Below, piece by piece: positions 16,619 to 27,010 of a DNA stretch of 64,000 bases. This stretch comes from Clostridia bacterium. Its GTDB lineage: Bacteria; Bacillota; Clostridia; Lachnospirales; Lachnospiraceae. A program made the translations under genes and the position numbers. Each line of letters begins with the position of its first letter. The first letter of the stretch is position 1. Location: positions 62,001 to 126,000 of the forward strand of contig QKAS01000001.1 of assembly GCA_003246295.1 (NCBI GenBank). Direction: 5' to 3'. Below the pieces are notes generated by a model that was not told the origin of the DNA, did no database searches, and worked only from the letters and a program-made list of their open reading frames with translations.

Positions 16619-16840
16619 ATGACATTAGTAGCAATAGGAGCAGCAGTAGCTGTATTAACAGGAATTGGAGCAGGAATCGGTATCAGTTATGCAACAGGAA
16701 AGGCAGCAGAGGCAATTGCAAGACAACCAGAAGCACAGGCTAATATCAGTAAGACACTTCTACTTGGATGCGCACTTGCAGAAGCAACGGCGATCTATGG
16801 ATTTGTTATTGCAATTTTAATCATTCTGTTCCTCAAATAA
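16619..16840 (+). CDS. atpE: ATP synthase Fo subunit c, copy 2
   Basis: Encodes exactly the same 73 residues as the first copy, but the DNA differs at 14 bases in 13 codons, all synonymous (for example Lys28 AAA/AAG, Thr57 ACA/ACG, Leu72 TTA/CTC). The 49-bp spacer is AT-rich and supplies its own RBS TAGGAG. Duplicate c genes may raise c-subunit output to match ring stoichiometry. Identical duplicated c genes are known from Acetobacterium woodii, though there alongside a V-type copy that is absent here. Confidence 0.95.
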   Translation: MTLVAIGAAVAVLTGIGAGIGISYATGKAAEAIARQPEAQANISKTLLLGCALAEATAIYGFVIAILIILFLK

Positions 16841-16857
16841 AACAGGAGGCGATCCGA

Positions 16858-17343
16858 GTGTTAGAGTTAAATTTAAATTTAGTCTGGACAATCTTAAATA
16901 TACTGATTCTTTATTTTTTTCTAAAGAAATTTCTATTCAAACCAGTTACAGCAATTATGGAGAAAAGAACTGCTGCAATTCAGGAGTCTTTTGAAAAAGC
17001 AGGACTGGAAGGACAGAATGCAGAAAAATTAAAGAGAGAGTACGAACAAAAAATTACATATGCACAGCAGGAGGCCGATGATATTATTGCAAGAGCAAAA
17101 ATCACGGCAGAAGAAGAATTCCAAAATAAAATCAAAGAAGCCAGACAGGAACAAGAACAGATTATTAAGGAAACTAGAGTTGCTATGGAGCAAGAACGTG
17201 TAAGATCACTAAAGCAGGTTCAGGATGAAATCGCAGCAATTGCAATTCTTGCAACTTCAAAGATTATTGGACAACATGTTGACGAAACAGCAAATCATCA
17301 AATGTTTCATGAACTTTTAAAAGAGGTGGGTGAAGGTCAATGA
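16858..17343 (+). CDS. atpF: ATP synthase Fo subunit b
   Basis: Peripheral stalk subunit of 161 aa: an N-terminal membrane helix (NLVWTILNILILYFFLKKFLF) followed by a long charged coiled coil. The start is GTG at 16858 with AGGAGG 8 bases upstream; the same frame is open further upstream but there it overlaps atpE. It ends in a 4-bp ATGA overlap with atpH, so the two are translationally coupled. Confidence 0.93.
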   Translation: MLELNLNLVWTILNILILYFFLKKFLFKPVTAIMEKRTAAIQESFEKAGLEGQNAEKLKREYEQKITYAQQEADDIIARAKITAEEEFQNKIKEARQEQEQIIKETRVAMEQERVRSLKQVQDEIAAIAILATSKIIGQHVDETANHQMFHELLKEVGEGQ

Positions 17344-17846
17344 AAGAAGAGACAGCAGCATATTATTTTGCCAAAGCACTCTTTGAGCTTGAGCTGAATC
17401 CGGAAGTTGTAAAAGATACCTTGATTTTGTTACAGAATAAGGAACTCATTCAAATACTGGATCATCCTGTCATGGATGAAGAACAAAAGCACTCTGTCAT
17501 TGAGAAATTGTTTCCAAATGAAGTCTGGAGCTTTGTAAAAGTATTATGTAGTGAGAGAAGAACTGAATTAAGTGACAGAATCTCATCGGAATATGACAGA
17601 CTTGTACTTTGTGCGAAGAATATGATGAGAGCACAGATTCGATATGTGAGTCTTCCGACACCTGAAGAAATTGAAAATATGAAAAAAATGCTAGCACAAA
17701 AATTTGGAAAGACAGAGGTTTTTCTTGAATTGATTCAAGATGAGTCCTTAATAGGAGGTTATGAAATGGTCATAGAGAATACTGTTTATGACAGTAGTAT
17801 CAAAGGGACTTTGAACCGCCTTAAAAATGCACTTTCCGGGAGGTGA
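17340..17846 (+). CDS. atpH: ATP synthase F1 subunit delta
   Basis: 168-aa OSCP/delta subunit that joins the peripheral stalk to the top of F1. Features are the N-terminal helical domain ([14 protein letters not shown]) and the C-terminal family motif [32 protein letters not shown]. It overlaps atpF by 4 bp and abuts atpA. Sequence is divergent as usual for delta, but order and C-terminal motif make the call secure. Confidence 0.92.
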   Translation: MKEETAAYYFAKALFELELNPEVVKDTLILLQNKELIQILDHPVMDEEQKHSVIEKLFPNEVWSFVKVLCSERRTELSDRISSEYDRLVLCAKNMMRAQIRYVSLPTPEEIENMKKMLAQKFGKTEVFLELIQDESLIGGYEMVIENTVYDSSIKGTLNRLKNALSGR

Positions 17847-19360
17847 TGAATTTGAGTACTTTTAGTCCATCGGACATTATATCTGTATTAAAAAGTGAAA
17901 TTAATGATTACGAAAATATAATTTCAGTAAAAGAAACAGGATCTGTTATTAGTATTAGTGACGGAATCGCAAAAATATATGGACTTGATCAGGCGATGTA
18001 TGGAGAACTTGTTGAGTTCGAGACTGGTGTAAGAGGAATCGTTCAAAGTCTTGAATTAAAAACAATAGGCTGTGTGTTACTTGGTTCTGATTATGGTCTC
18101 AGTGAAGGATCCAAAGTTTTCAGGACGGGAAAACGTGCAGGCGTACCCGTTTCTGATCAACTTCTTGGAAGAGTAGTTGATGCGCTTGGCAGCCCTATTG
18201 ATGGAAAAGGGCCAATCCAGACAGATGCTTATTTCCCAATTGAAGCAGAAGCAGCAGGCGTATGTGAAAGAAAATCTGTTACAGTTCCACTTCAGACGGG
18301 AATCCTGGCAATTGATGCAATGTTCCCTATTGGAAGAGGACAGCGAGAGCTGATTATTGGAGACAGACAAACTGGAAAAACATCGATTGCAATTGATACC
18401 ATTATTAATCAACGTGGTCAGGATGTAATCTGTATCTATGTTGCAATTGGACAAAAGGCATCGACCGTTGCCAAAATTGTATCAACGCTTGAAAAGAGTC
18501 ATGCGATGGAATACACCATTGTACTTTCTTCAACAGCAAGTGATCTTGCACCATTGCAATATATTGCACCATATTCCGGAACGGCAATGGCAGAATTTTT
18601 TATGCAACAGGGAAGAGATGTGTTGATCGTGTATGATGATCTTTCCAAACATGCTGTTGCATATCGAACAATGTCACTCTTACTGGAACGTTCCCCAGGA
18701 CGTGAAGCATATCCCGGAGATGTTTTTTATTTACATTCAAGACTACTAGAGCGTTCCTGCAGGCTGGATGATGCACATGGCGGAGGATCTATTACCGCAT
18801 TGCCTATTATAGAAACACTGGCAGGAGATGTATCAGCTTATATTCCTACGAATGTTATTTCTATTACAGACGGACAGATTTTCTTGGAAAGTGAACTCTT
18901 TTTTGCGGGGGTCAGACCGGCAGTAAATGTTGGTTTGAGTGTTTCAAGAGTTGGTGGTGCGGCACAGACAAAGGCAATGAAAAAGGTAGCAGGTAGTTTA
19001 AGAATTGATCTTGCACAGTTTAGAGAAATGGAGATTTTTACGCAGTTTAGCTCTGATTTGGACAGATCAACCAGAGATCTTTTAACAAAAGGTTATAGTC
19101 TTGTTGAATTGTTAAAACAACCTTTGTCAAAACCATTGCCACTCCATGAGGAAGTTGTTCTGCTTTGTCTTGCAAATGCAGGTATTTTCCAAGAAGTTCC
19201 AGTGAAAGAAATAAAAAAATATCGAAGTGACTTAATGGAATATATACAGATTCATCACAGAGACTTACTGGATGAACTGGATCAAAAAAAAGAAATTAGC
19301 GATGACTTAAAAAATAAAATCATACAGGCTGCACTTGACTTCGGCGGACTGGAGGACTGA
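17846..19360 (+). CDS. atpA: ATP synthase F1 subunit alpha
   Basis: Non-catalytic nucleotide-binding subunit, about 504 aa. The P-loop is [11 protein letters not shown], with [15 protein letters not shown] and the visitor-Arg region [10 protein letters not shown]. The start is uncertain: GTG 17843 is inside the Shine-Dalgarno, ATG 17846 is only 2 bases after GGAGG, and TTG 17852 is 8 bases after it and would be the best-spaced start (giving [11 protein letters not shown]). I report the ATG, but TTG initiation is plausible. The 3' end is 1 bp from the atpG start codon. Confidence 0.95.
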   Translation: MNLSTFSPSDIISVLKSEINDYENIISVKETGSVISISDGIAKIYGLDQAMYGELVEFETGVRGIVQSLELKTIGCVLLGSDYGLSEGSKVFRTGKRAGVPVSDQLLGRVVDALGSPIDGKGPIQTDAYFPIEAEAAGVCERKSVTVPLQTGILAIDAMFPIGRGQRELIIGDRQTGKTSIAIDTIINQRGQDVICIYVAIGQKASTVAKIVSTLEKSHAMEYTIVLSSTASDLAPLQYIAPYSGTAMAEFFMQQGRDVLIVYDDLSKHAVAYRTMSLLLERSPGREAYPGDVFYLHSRLLERSCRLDDAHGGGSITALPIIETLAGDVSAYIPTNVISITDGQIFLESELFFAGVRPAVNVGLSVSRVGGAAQTKAMKKVAGSLRIDLAQFREMEIFTQFSSDLDRSTRDLLTKGYSLVELLKQPLSKPLPLHEEVVLLCLANAGIFQEVPVKEIKKYRSDLMEYIQIHHRDLLDELDQKKEISDDLKNKIIQAALDFGGLED

Positions 19361-19361
19361 T

Positions 19362-20234
19362 ATGGCGAATATGAAAGAGATCTATACAAGAATTAAAAGT
19401 ATTCAGGATATTATGAAGATAACGAATGCCATGTATCTGATCTCATCGTCCAAGCTGAAAAAAGCGAGAAAAAAACTACTAGAGACAGAACCATACTTTT
19501 TAAAGCTGCAAGATACAATTTATGATATTTTAATGCGTGCTCCTCATGTAGAGCATGAATTTTTTAAGCGTCGAGAAGAGATTCCGGAGGATGAACGTAA
19601 GGTGGGGTTCCTCGTAGTCACCGCAGATAAAGGGTTGGCAGGTGCCTATAATCATAAAGTTATCAAATGTGCAGAAGAAGAGATGGAGAAGTATAAAAAT
19701 AATTTTTTATTCGTAGTCGGTCAGGTCGGTAGACAGTACTTTTTTAAAAAAGGTGTCAGTGTAGATGCTGAGTTTATGTATACTGCACAAAATCCGTCGT
19801 TGTATCGTTCAGAGATGATATCAGAAACTATGATCTATCTTTTTATGCAAAAGGAATTGGATGATGTATATATTATATATAGTAAAATGGTGACCCCTAT
19901 GAAATCGGAAGTCGTTTGCCAGAGATTACTCCCATTAAAAAGAGAATGGGTTGAAAGAAGAAGAGTCAAGGCACAATATGCTGCATTTGAACCATCACCG
20001 GAGGCGGTTATGGAGCATCTGGTTCCAGATTATCTAAAGGGATTGATTTATGGCGCACTGGTAGAATCCTATTCCAGTGAACAGAATGCCAGAATGATGG
20101 CAATGCAGGCAGCGACTGAAAGTGCAAAAGATATGCTGAAAAAACTGAATCTTGCATATAACAGAGCAAGGCAGGCTGCAATCACACAGGAAATTACTGA
20201 AATTGTGAGCGGAGCAAAAAGTATAAGAAAATAA
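19362..20234 (+). CDS. atpG: ATP synthase F1 subunit gamma
   Basis: Central rotor shaft, 290 aa. The N-terminal helix MANMKEIYTRIKSIQDIMKITNAM and the C-terminal helix QAAITQEITEIVSGA form the antiparallel coiled coil, and VVTADKGLAGAYN is the conserved Rossmann-like motif. The start at 19362 lies 1 bp after the atpA stop with GGAGGA upstream. Slightly divergent from textbook gamma (MKKITNAMYLISSSKL variant) but complete. Confidence 0.94.
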   Translation: MANMKEIYTRIKSIQDIMKITNAMYLISSSKLKKARKKLLETEPYFLKLQDTIYDILMRAPHVEHEFFKRREEIPEDERKVGFLVVTADKGLAGAYNHKVIKCAEEEMEKYKNNFLFVVGQVGRQYFFKKGVSVDAEFMYTAQNPSLYRSEMISETMIYLFMQKELDDVYIIYSKMVTPMKSEVVCQRLLPLKREWVERRRVKAQYAAFEPSPEAVMEHLVPDYLKGLIYGALVESYSSEQNARMMAMQAATESAKDMLKKLNLAYNRARQAAITQEITEIVSGAKSIRK

Positions 20235-21647
<1,413 letters not shown>

Positions 21648-21662
21648 ATGGGATGGTGCTAT

Positions 21663-22076
21663 ATGGCAAAAACATTTCAATTAGAGATCATTGCCTGTGA
21701 ACGTATCTTTTTTAGAGGCGAGTGCGAAAGTCTGATATTTCCGGGCATGGATGGAGAACATGGAATTCTTGCAGACCATGAATCCATGGTAACCTGTGTT
21801 AGTCCGGGAGAACTTAAATTTAAAACATCAGAAGGCTGGCAGGCAGCAGCAGTAAGTAAAGGATTCATTGAAACTACTGGAGATAAAGTTGTACTTCTGG
21901 CAGATACTGTTGAACGACCAGAAGAGATTGATGAGAAACGGGCAAGTGCTGCAATGATGCGTGCGCAGGAAAGACTAAGACAACAACAGAGCATTAAAGA
22001 GTATTATGAATCAAAGGCAGCATTGAACAGAGCAATGAACAGGCTAAGAATTTCAACAAAACATCATATTAATTAA
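21663..22076 (+). CDS. atpC: ATP synthase F1 subunit epsilon
   Basis: 137-aa epsilon subunit: N-terminal beta sandwich (FPGMDGEHGILADHESMVTCVSPGEL) and C-terminal two-helix regulatory arm (RASAAMMRAQERLRQQQ). The ATG at 21663 is chosen because the product then starts MAKTFQLEI; upstream signal GGGATGG is weak. It is the last gene of the operon and a terminator follows. Confidence 0.93.
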   Translation: MAKTFQLEIIACERIFFRGECESLIFPGMDGEHGILADHESMVTCVSPGELKFKTSEGWQAAAVSKGFIETTGDKVVLLADTVERPEEIDEKRASAAMMRAQERLRQQQSIKEYYESKAALNRAMNRLRISTKHHIN

Positions 22077-22085
22077 CATATAGGG

Positions 22086-22131
22086 ACAGATACCATCTTA
22101 TCAAGAAATCAAAGATGGATCTGTTCTTTTT
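22086..22131 (+). terminator. Terminator of the ATP synthase operon
   Basis: ACAGAT-A-CCATCTT (22086-22099) pairs with AAGATGG-ATCTGT (22112-22124), with one bulged A, followed by TCTTTTTG. Confidence 0.85.
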
Positions 22132-22146
22132 GTATGAATACTTTCC

Positions 22147-22184
22147 AGCTGACACTGTCAAGCTGACACTGTCAAGCTGACAGG
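22147..22184. repeat. Tandem 14-bp repeat with internal palindromes
   Basis: Two perfect copies of AGCTGACACTGTCA (22147-22160, 22161-22174) and a third partial copy AGCTGACAGG. Each full unit contains the inverted repeat TGACA-C-TGTCA. The array ends 20-odd bp before an extended -10 and may be an operator for the c-di-GMP gene. Not a known element that I recognise. Confidence 0.6.
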
Positions 22185-22204
22185 TGTTTTCATGAAATAA
22201 TTTG

Positions 22205-22213
22205 TGCTATAAT
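22205..22213 (+). promoter_or_regulatory. Extended -10 promoter of the PAS-GGDEF-EAL gene
   Basis: TGCTATAAT is a perfect extended -10. The -35 region (TGTTTT, 22185-22190) is poor and touches the 14-bp repeats, which suits an activated or repressed promoter. Confidence 0.55.
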
Positions 22214-22273
22214 AAAAAAATAGGAATAAATATGAAACTTGAACTAAAAATAAATGTGATCAGGGAGCCGGGA

Positions 22274-24640
22274 ATGAAACAAAAAAAATCAGGAAATCTG
22301 CTTTTTGCAACCATGTTTTTAGTCCTTTTATTTGCGGGCATTTTATATATACAGATTGTATGGAATCATGCATATCAGTCAATGGTATCTCAGGCGCGTC
22401 AGATGGCAGAGGGAGCACAGTCTATGATGCCACCCTCTTTTTTAAAAGTACTTGATGGAGACGAAACGGATCTGTTAAAACAGGAATATAGTGATGTTAA
22501 GAATGGTCTGCGTGCACTTGTTGAGAAAGAGAATGAGATTAGCTTTGCTTATTTATATAAGAATATAAATGGCAATATATATATACTTGCTGATTCTGAG
22601 AATGAAACGTCACCAGATTATTCACCACCTGGGCAGGAATACACAGAAGCTGACCCGGTTTTCTTAAAACCGACGGAAACGAAGAAAACGATCATCGCAC
22701 AATCGGTAACAGATAGGTGGGGGAAATGGGATGTTATTTTAATTCCTGTCATTGATAGCAGCACAGAGGAAGTTATTTGTGTTTTGGGACTGGATTATGA
22801 GGCAGGTACATGGGATAAGGAAGCACTTACACAGACATTGCTTTCGGTTGCAGTCGTAGTAAGTCTCATGGCTGCATATGCCGGACTATGGATGTATTAC
22901 ACAATTAACAGAAGAATGATTCATGAAGAAAAGAAACTTAGAGTTTCAGAACAGAGAATTCTTAGAAGCGAGAAAAGTAAGGATGTATTGTTATCGAACC
23001 TGCCAGGTGTTGCTTATCGTTGTAACTATGACAGAGACTGGACGATGCATTACATTTCGGAAGGATGTTATGATTTAACAGGGTATCATCCGGAAGAGCT
23101 GATTGACAATAGTCTGAAAAGTTTCAATGATCTTATACACCCAACATATAGGCAGTATTTATGGGATTTATGGCCAGAAGCTTTGGAAAAGAATACAAAA
23201 ATACAGGCTGAATATGAGATAATGACCAAGAATGGTGAAACCAAATGGGTCTACGAACAAGGCGTGGGAATAAGAAATGAACAGGGAGAAGTGGAAGCCC
23301 TTGAAGGTCTTTTAATTGATATTACTCAGCGAAAACAGTATGAACTTGAACTAAAATATCGAAATGAACATAGCAGCGTCAGCGGTCTTTATAACCGCAG
23401 ATATTTTGAAGAAACAATCAAAAGTGAAATAGAACAGGAACCAGATACAAAAAAAGCAGTTCTTTTAATCAGACTTGGTCAATTTAATATGGTATATCTT
23501 ACACTTGGTTATCAGTTCGGAGAAGAACTGATGAAAGATATCTCCATGAAATTAACAGAACTTTGTTCAGAGGATATCATTCTATTTGATCTTTCTTTTG
23601 ACAGTCTGGTATTTTATATCAGGCAATATCAGTCAGTGGACGACCTGGCACTTTTTGCAGAAGAAGTAGTCAATGTATTAAATACAGCACATTCTTCAGG
23701 CGTTCTGGGAACGACAATAGGAATTTATGAAATCACTGGTTATCAGAACCAGGAAGAAATCTTAAAAAATGTGACACTGGCTGCAGAACATGTGAATGAT
23801 AATATGAGTAAGAGATATCGTTTTTTTGATGAGGAAATGTCAAAAAAACTAATGCGTGAAGTAATGATTCAATATGCATTAGCTGATTACCTTGCGACGA
23901 ATGATGATGGTCGCCTCTCAATGAATTATCAACCAGTACTGAAAGCAGGTACGAATCAGATTTCTGGATTCGAAGCCTTGGCGAGATTTGAGACAGAGAG
24001 AATGGGGCAGATTTCGCCGGTAGAGTTCATCCCAATTGCAGAAGAATCAAGGCAGATTATAATGCTTGGCAGAAGAATTATGTATCAGGTATTTCGGTTT
24101 ACAAAGCAGTTGTCAGAACTTGGATATAATGATGTCCGAGTTTCTTTCAATGTATCGGTCATACAGATTCTTAGAGATGATTTCATTGAAATCATAAGAA
24201 AAATTATGGAGGAGACGAAGGTCTTACCGGGAATGCTGGTTATGGAACTGACAGAATCAGTTTTTCTTAACAACTACTATGAAATCAATAAAAAACTTGA
24301 TGAAATCAGATCACTTGGTGTAGGTATTTCCATTGATGATTTTGGGACAGGATACTCTTCATTGTCAAGAATTCGGGAACTGAACATTGATTATATCAAA
24401 ATAGACAAGTATTTCGTGGATATGCTGAATGAAGAAGCTGGATATGATATTTCAGAGGATATTATTTCTATGGCGCACAAACTTGGTTATCAGGTGGTTG
24501 CAGAAGGAATAGAAAATAACAATCAGGCTGACTATCTGATAGACCGGGGTTGTGATTACTTTCAGGGATTTTTATATGGAAAGCCAATCGCGTCACAGGA
24601 AGCAATTCAATTGCTGAATTATCAGAGAACTCAGGAGTAA
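22274..24640 (+). CDS. Membrane PAS-GGDEF-EAL protein, probable c-di-GMP phosphodiesterase
   Basis: 788 aa in the order: TM helix (about 10-30), extracellular sensor domain, second TM helix (about 190-212), PAS/PAC (about 238-355), GGDEF-like domain (about 365-530) and EAL domain (about 540-785). The diguanylate cyclase motif is replaced by a SFDSL-like sequence, so synthesis is unlikely. The EAL domain keeps EALARF (Glu567), ELTES, the DDFGTGYSSL loop (Asp688-Asp689), KIDK and VAEGIE, so c-di-GMP hydrolysis to pGpG is expected. The ATG at 22274 has AGGGAG 6 bases upstream; the ATG at 22232 would leave a leader of only about 12 nt after the promoter. The sensed signal is unknown. Confidence 0.85.
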   Translation: MKQKKSGNLLFATMFLVLLFAGILYIQIVWNHAYQSMVSQARQMAEGAQSMMPPSFLKVLDGDETDLLKQEYSDVKNGLRALVEKENEISFAYLYKNINGNIYILADSENETSPDYSPPGQEYTEADPVFLKPTETKKTIIAQSVTDRWGKWDVILIPVIDSSTEEVICVLGLDYEAGTWDKEALTQTLLSVAVVVSLMAAYAGLWMYYTINRRMIHEEKKLRVSEQRILRSEKSKDVLLSNLPGVAYRCNYDRDWTMHYISEGCYDLTGYHPEELIDNSLKSFNDLIHPTYRQYLWDLWPEALEKNTKIQAEYEIMTKNGETKWVYEQGVGIRNEQGEVEALEGLLIDITQRKQYELELKYRNEHSSVSGLYNRRYFEETIKSEIEQEPDTKKAVLLIRLGQFNMVYLTLGYQFGEELMKDISMKLTELCSEDIILFDLSFDSLVFYIRQYQSVDDLALFAEEVVNVLNTAHSSGVLGTTIGIYEITGYQNQEEILKNVTLAAEHVNDNMSKRYRFFDEEMSKKLMREVMIQYALADYLATNDDGRLSMNYQPVLKAGTNQISGFEALARFETERMGQISPVEFIPIAEESRQIIMLGRRIMYQVFRFTKQLSELGYNDVRVSFNVSVIQILRDDFIEIIRKIMEETKVLPGMLVMELTESVFLNNYYEINKKLDEIRSLGVGISIDDFGTGYSSLSRIRELNIDYIKIDKYFVDMLNEEAGYDISEDIISMAHKLGYQVVAEGIENNNQADYLIDRGCDYFQGFLYGKPIASQEAIQLLNYQRTQE

Positions 24641-24653
24641 TACCTTTTTCGGA

Positions 24654-24682
24654 TTTACAAATCTGGTCTGATATTATAAAAT
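24654..24682 (+). promoter_or_regulatory. Possible promoter of the STAND ATPase gene
   Basis: TTTACA (24654-24659), 17-bp spacer, TAAAAT (24677-24682); about 40 nt before the ATG at 24722. Confidence 0.4.
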
Positions 24683-24721
24683 GTAAGATAGTATTAGAAA
24701 TATTACGGGGATGGTGGATTT

Positions 24722-26968
24722 ATGATAAAAGAGACCGATGATACCGTACATTATTATTCAGATACATTAATTCATAAGCTTGAGCAAGCTTTCAATTCAG
24801 ATGTCACTCTGATTCTTGCTCCGGCGGGGTATGGAAAAACGACTGCCATCAGAGATTTGATGAAGCGTATGGAACAAAAAGAAAATCTCAAAGCAGAGTG
24901 GATTACTGCGTCCAGCGAGATGGACGAAAAAATTCAGTTTCGTATACTGAGTACCTTTGAAAAAATCGATTCCTACAACAATAAAGAAATAAAAACAATT
25001 CTGATTATTGACAATGCAGAGTTATTACATGAAAAATTCTTGAAAATGATTTGGCAGGGCATCGAGAAAAGATCACGTATACCAATTCAGATCATGTTGA
25101 TATCTAATGATGAAAAATATCAATGGTTAGGAAGCACATCTGATTTGTTTCGTATTGTAAGAGACGATCTTATTCTGCGACCTGATCATATAAAAAATTA
25201 TTTTGAACTTGCAAATTTGTATATAAGTTATGAGGATGCAACCAGATTGTATGAATATACGGATGGATGGATTGCAGCTGTATACCTTCAGCAACTTTCG
25301 TATAAGAGGACTGGTGATATTCTGCATGCAAAAGCAGCAACTCTTTTAATGAAAAGTGTAGTCTGGGATGCGCTTTCAACACAAGAGAAGGAATTGTTGC
25401 TTGCAATTGCGCCATTTAGAAAAGTATCGGCAGAACAGATTGCTTATATTTTTGATCTGGAAGAAATTCCACAAGAAATGTTTCAACTACTTGGAAGAAT
25501 TCCATTTATCTGGAAACAGGATACGCCATTACGTTATGAAATCCATCCAATCCTTCAGGAATTATTAAAGGAAAGATTGACGGAAGGAAACGAAGATAAA
25601 AGAAAAGAAATTGAACTTCGGGCAGGTGATTGTTTTAAAGAGAGTGGACAACTGGAAGACGCTGTTTGTCTGTTTTGGAAAAACAGAGATTATGAAAGAA
25701 TTCTTGCAACGGATATCAGAGAACTTTCATGTGAAAGTTGTAAAGATATCAGATTTGGGAGAATGGCAGAGGATGTACTTCAGAATTGTCCGGATTCATT
25801 GATAGCAAAATACCCAGAACAGATATTGATCTTAATTAAAAACCTATGCGGCAGAGATGTAAGAGAACAACAAAAAGAGTATATGCAGCATCTGTTTTCA
25901 GTATTTAGCAAGATGAATTTGAAAGAGGAAGAAAAAAATCATCTATTGGGCGAGTGGATGCTAGTACACGCCATTACACTTTTTCCTGATATGGATGCGA
26001 TGCTTCATGAAATGAATGATGTTGCCGAAATGCTAAATGGGAAGTCATGCATCATCCAACGGGATGATCCGTTTATATTTGAAATTCCAATGCTTCTCCT
26101 GGTTGCCCATGTCAAGTCTGGTCAATTAGATCAAGTGGTAGAGAAATATGAAGAAGCCATGAATCTTTATTCCGTAATAAGTGATGGAAATGGCAGTGGT
26201 TCGGGCGCATTGCTTCGAGCAGAAGCAGCATTATGCAAAGGATTTTTTGATGAAGCAGCTCTTTATTGTTATAAAGCAGCATATCTGGCAGAAAGCAGCC
26301 AGCAAAGAAGTCTGGGAAAGACGATTCAGACAATACTTAGTTTGGTATCTATTTGTATCGGTGGAAAAGATGGATATGAAGCTGCAAAACAACTTTTGGA
26401 TAAAATCCCGAATGAGAATGACAGGCCAGGAAGTTCTACAGAATTGACGAAAATTCTGATTGAGAAAACAATTTATTTCATTATGGGAGAAGAAAATTGG
26501 TTACAGGAACACTCTGATATACAGGATGAAAAACCCTGTATTCCTTGGACCATGATTGTGATGGGGCATCTGAAAGAATTTTATACATGTTTTCGAACGG
26601 AACGTTATACAGAAGCAGTTGAGATGGGAGAAAAACTGGCTTTAAGTCTTATGGAATCCAAATCTATCTATGCATTGATTATTGTGGAGACAGTCCTTTC
26701 TTTATGTTATGCAAAGAATGGAAAATCAGATCTTTCCAAAGATCATTTTATGAAAGCTTTTTCAATCGCAATGCCAGATAGTTTTATTCTTCCGTTTATA
26801 ATCCTATGGGAGCAGATTCAAAATATGATATGGACATGGGATAAAAAGTGCGCGGAAGAGTTTTTAAAAAGAGAAACGGTAATCAGAATCAGCCAGATCT
26901 CGAGAGAGTTTAGAAATAAATGGAAAAGCTATTACAACAAATACACAGAAGAACAGAAAAATCTGTGA
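24722..26968 (+). CDS. MalT-like STAND ATPase lacking the LuxR DNA-binding domain
   Basis: 748 aa. The N-terminal NTPase has Walker A APAGYGKTT (residues 38-46) and Walker B-like ILIIDNAELL. WIAAVYLQ and the following winged region match MalT/LuxR-type regulators of the STAND class, and the rest is helical repeat (TPR-like). MalT-type proteins are normally about 850-900 aa and end in a LuxR helix-turn-helix; here the protein stops at KYTEEQKNL with no such motif. The stop codon lies inside the stem of a terminator, so a frameshifted HTH is not hidden downstream. It may be a signalling ATPase acting through protein contacts. RBS GGGGATGG is present. Confidence 0.75.
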   Translation: MIKETDDTVHYYSDTLIHKLEQAFNSDVTLILAPAGYGKTTAIRDLMKRMEQKENLKAEWITASSEMDEKIQFRILSTFEKIDSYNNKEIKTILIIDNAELLHEKFLKMIWQGIEKRSRIPIQIMLISNDEKYQWLGSTSDLFRIVRDDLILRPDHIKNYFELANLYISYEDATRLYEYTDGWIAAVYLQQLSYKRTGDILHAKAATLLMKSVVWDALSTQEKELLLAIAPFRKVSAEQIAYIFDLEEIPQEMFQLLGRIPFIWKQDTPLRYEIHPILQELLKERLTEGNEDKRKEIELRAGDCFKESGQLEDAVCLFWKNRDYERILATDIRELSCESCKDIRFGRMAEDVLQNCPDSLIAKYPEQILILIKNLCGRDVREQQKEYMQHLFSVFSKMNLKEEEKNHLLGEWMLVHAITLFPDMDAMLHEMNDVAEMLNGKSCIIQRDDPFIFEIPMLLLVAHVKSGQLDQVVEKYEEAMNLYSVISDGNGSGSGALLRAEAALCKGFFDEAALYCYKAAYLAESSQQRSLGKTIQTILSLVSICIGGKDGYEAAKQLLDKIPNENDRPGSSTELTKILIEKTIYFIMGEENWLQEHSDIQDEKPCIPWTMIVMGHLKEFYTCFRTERYTEAVEMGEKLALSLMESKSIYALIIVETVLSLCYAKNGKSDLSKDHFMKAFSIAMPDSFILPFIILWEQIQNMIWTWDKKCAEEFLKRETVIRISQISREFRNKWKSYYNKYTEEQKNL

Positions 26969-26992
26969 GAGATAACTTTCACAGTATTTTTT
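26963..26992 (+). terminator. Terminator overlapping the STAND ATPase stop codon
   Basis: CTGTGAGAG (26963-26971) pairs with CTTTCACAG (26976-26984) with one G-U pair and an ATAA tetraloop, followed by TATTTTTTC. The TGA stop is within the left arm. Confidence 0.8.
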
Positions 26993-27010
26993 CAGAAAAG
27001 GAAACGTGAA

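Noticed and set aside
16348..16840. Sodium-translocating ATP synthase as in Acetobacterium woodii
   Set aside because: Despite the similar duplicated c genes, Gln32- and Ser66-equivalent residues are Ile and Ala, so the Na+ site is incomplete.
22077..22273. c-di-GMP riboswitch upstream of the PAS-GGDEF-EAL gene
   Set aside because: No GEMM-like conserved core is visible. The stretch is explained by a terminator, the 14-bp repeats and a promoter.
26969..27010. Missing LuxR helix-turn-helix of the MalT-like gene hidden by a frameshift
   Set aside because: The 42 bp downstream hold a terminator and the RBS of the next gene, with no room for an HTH in any frame.
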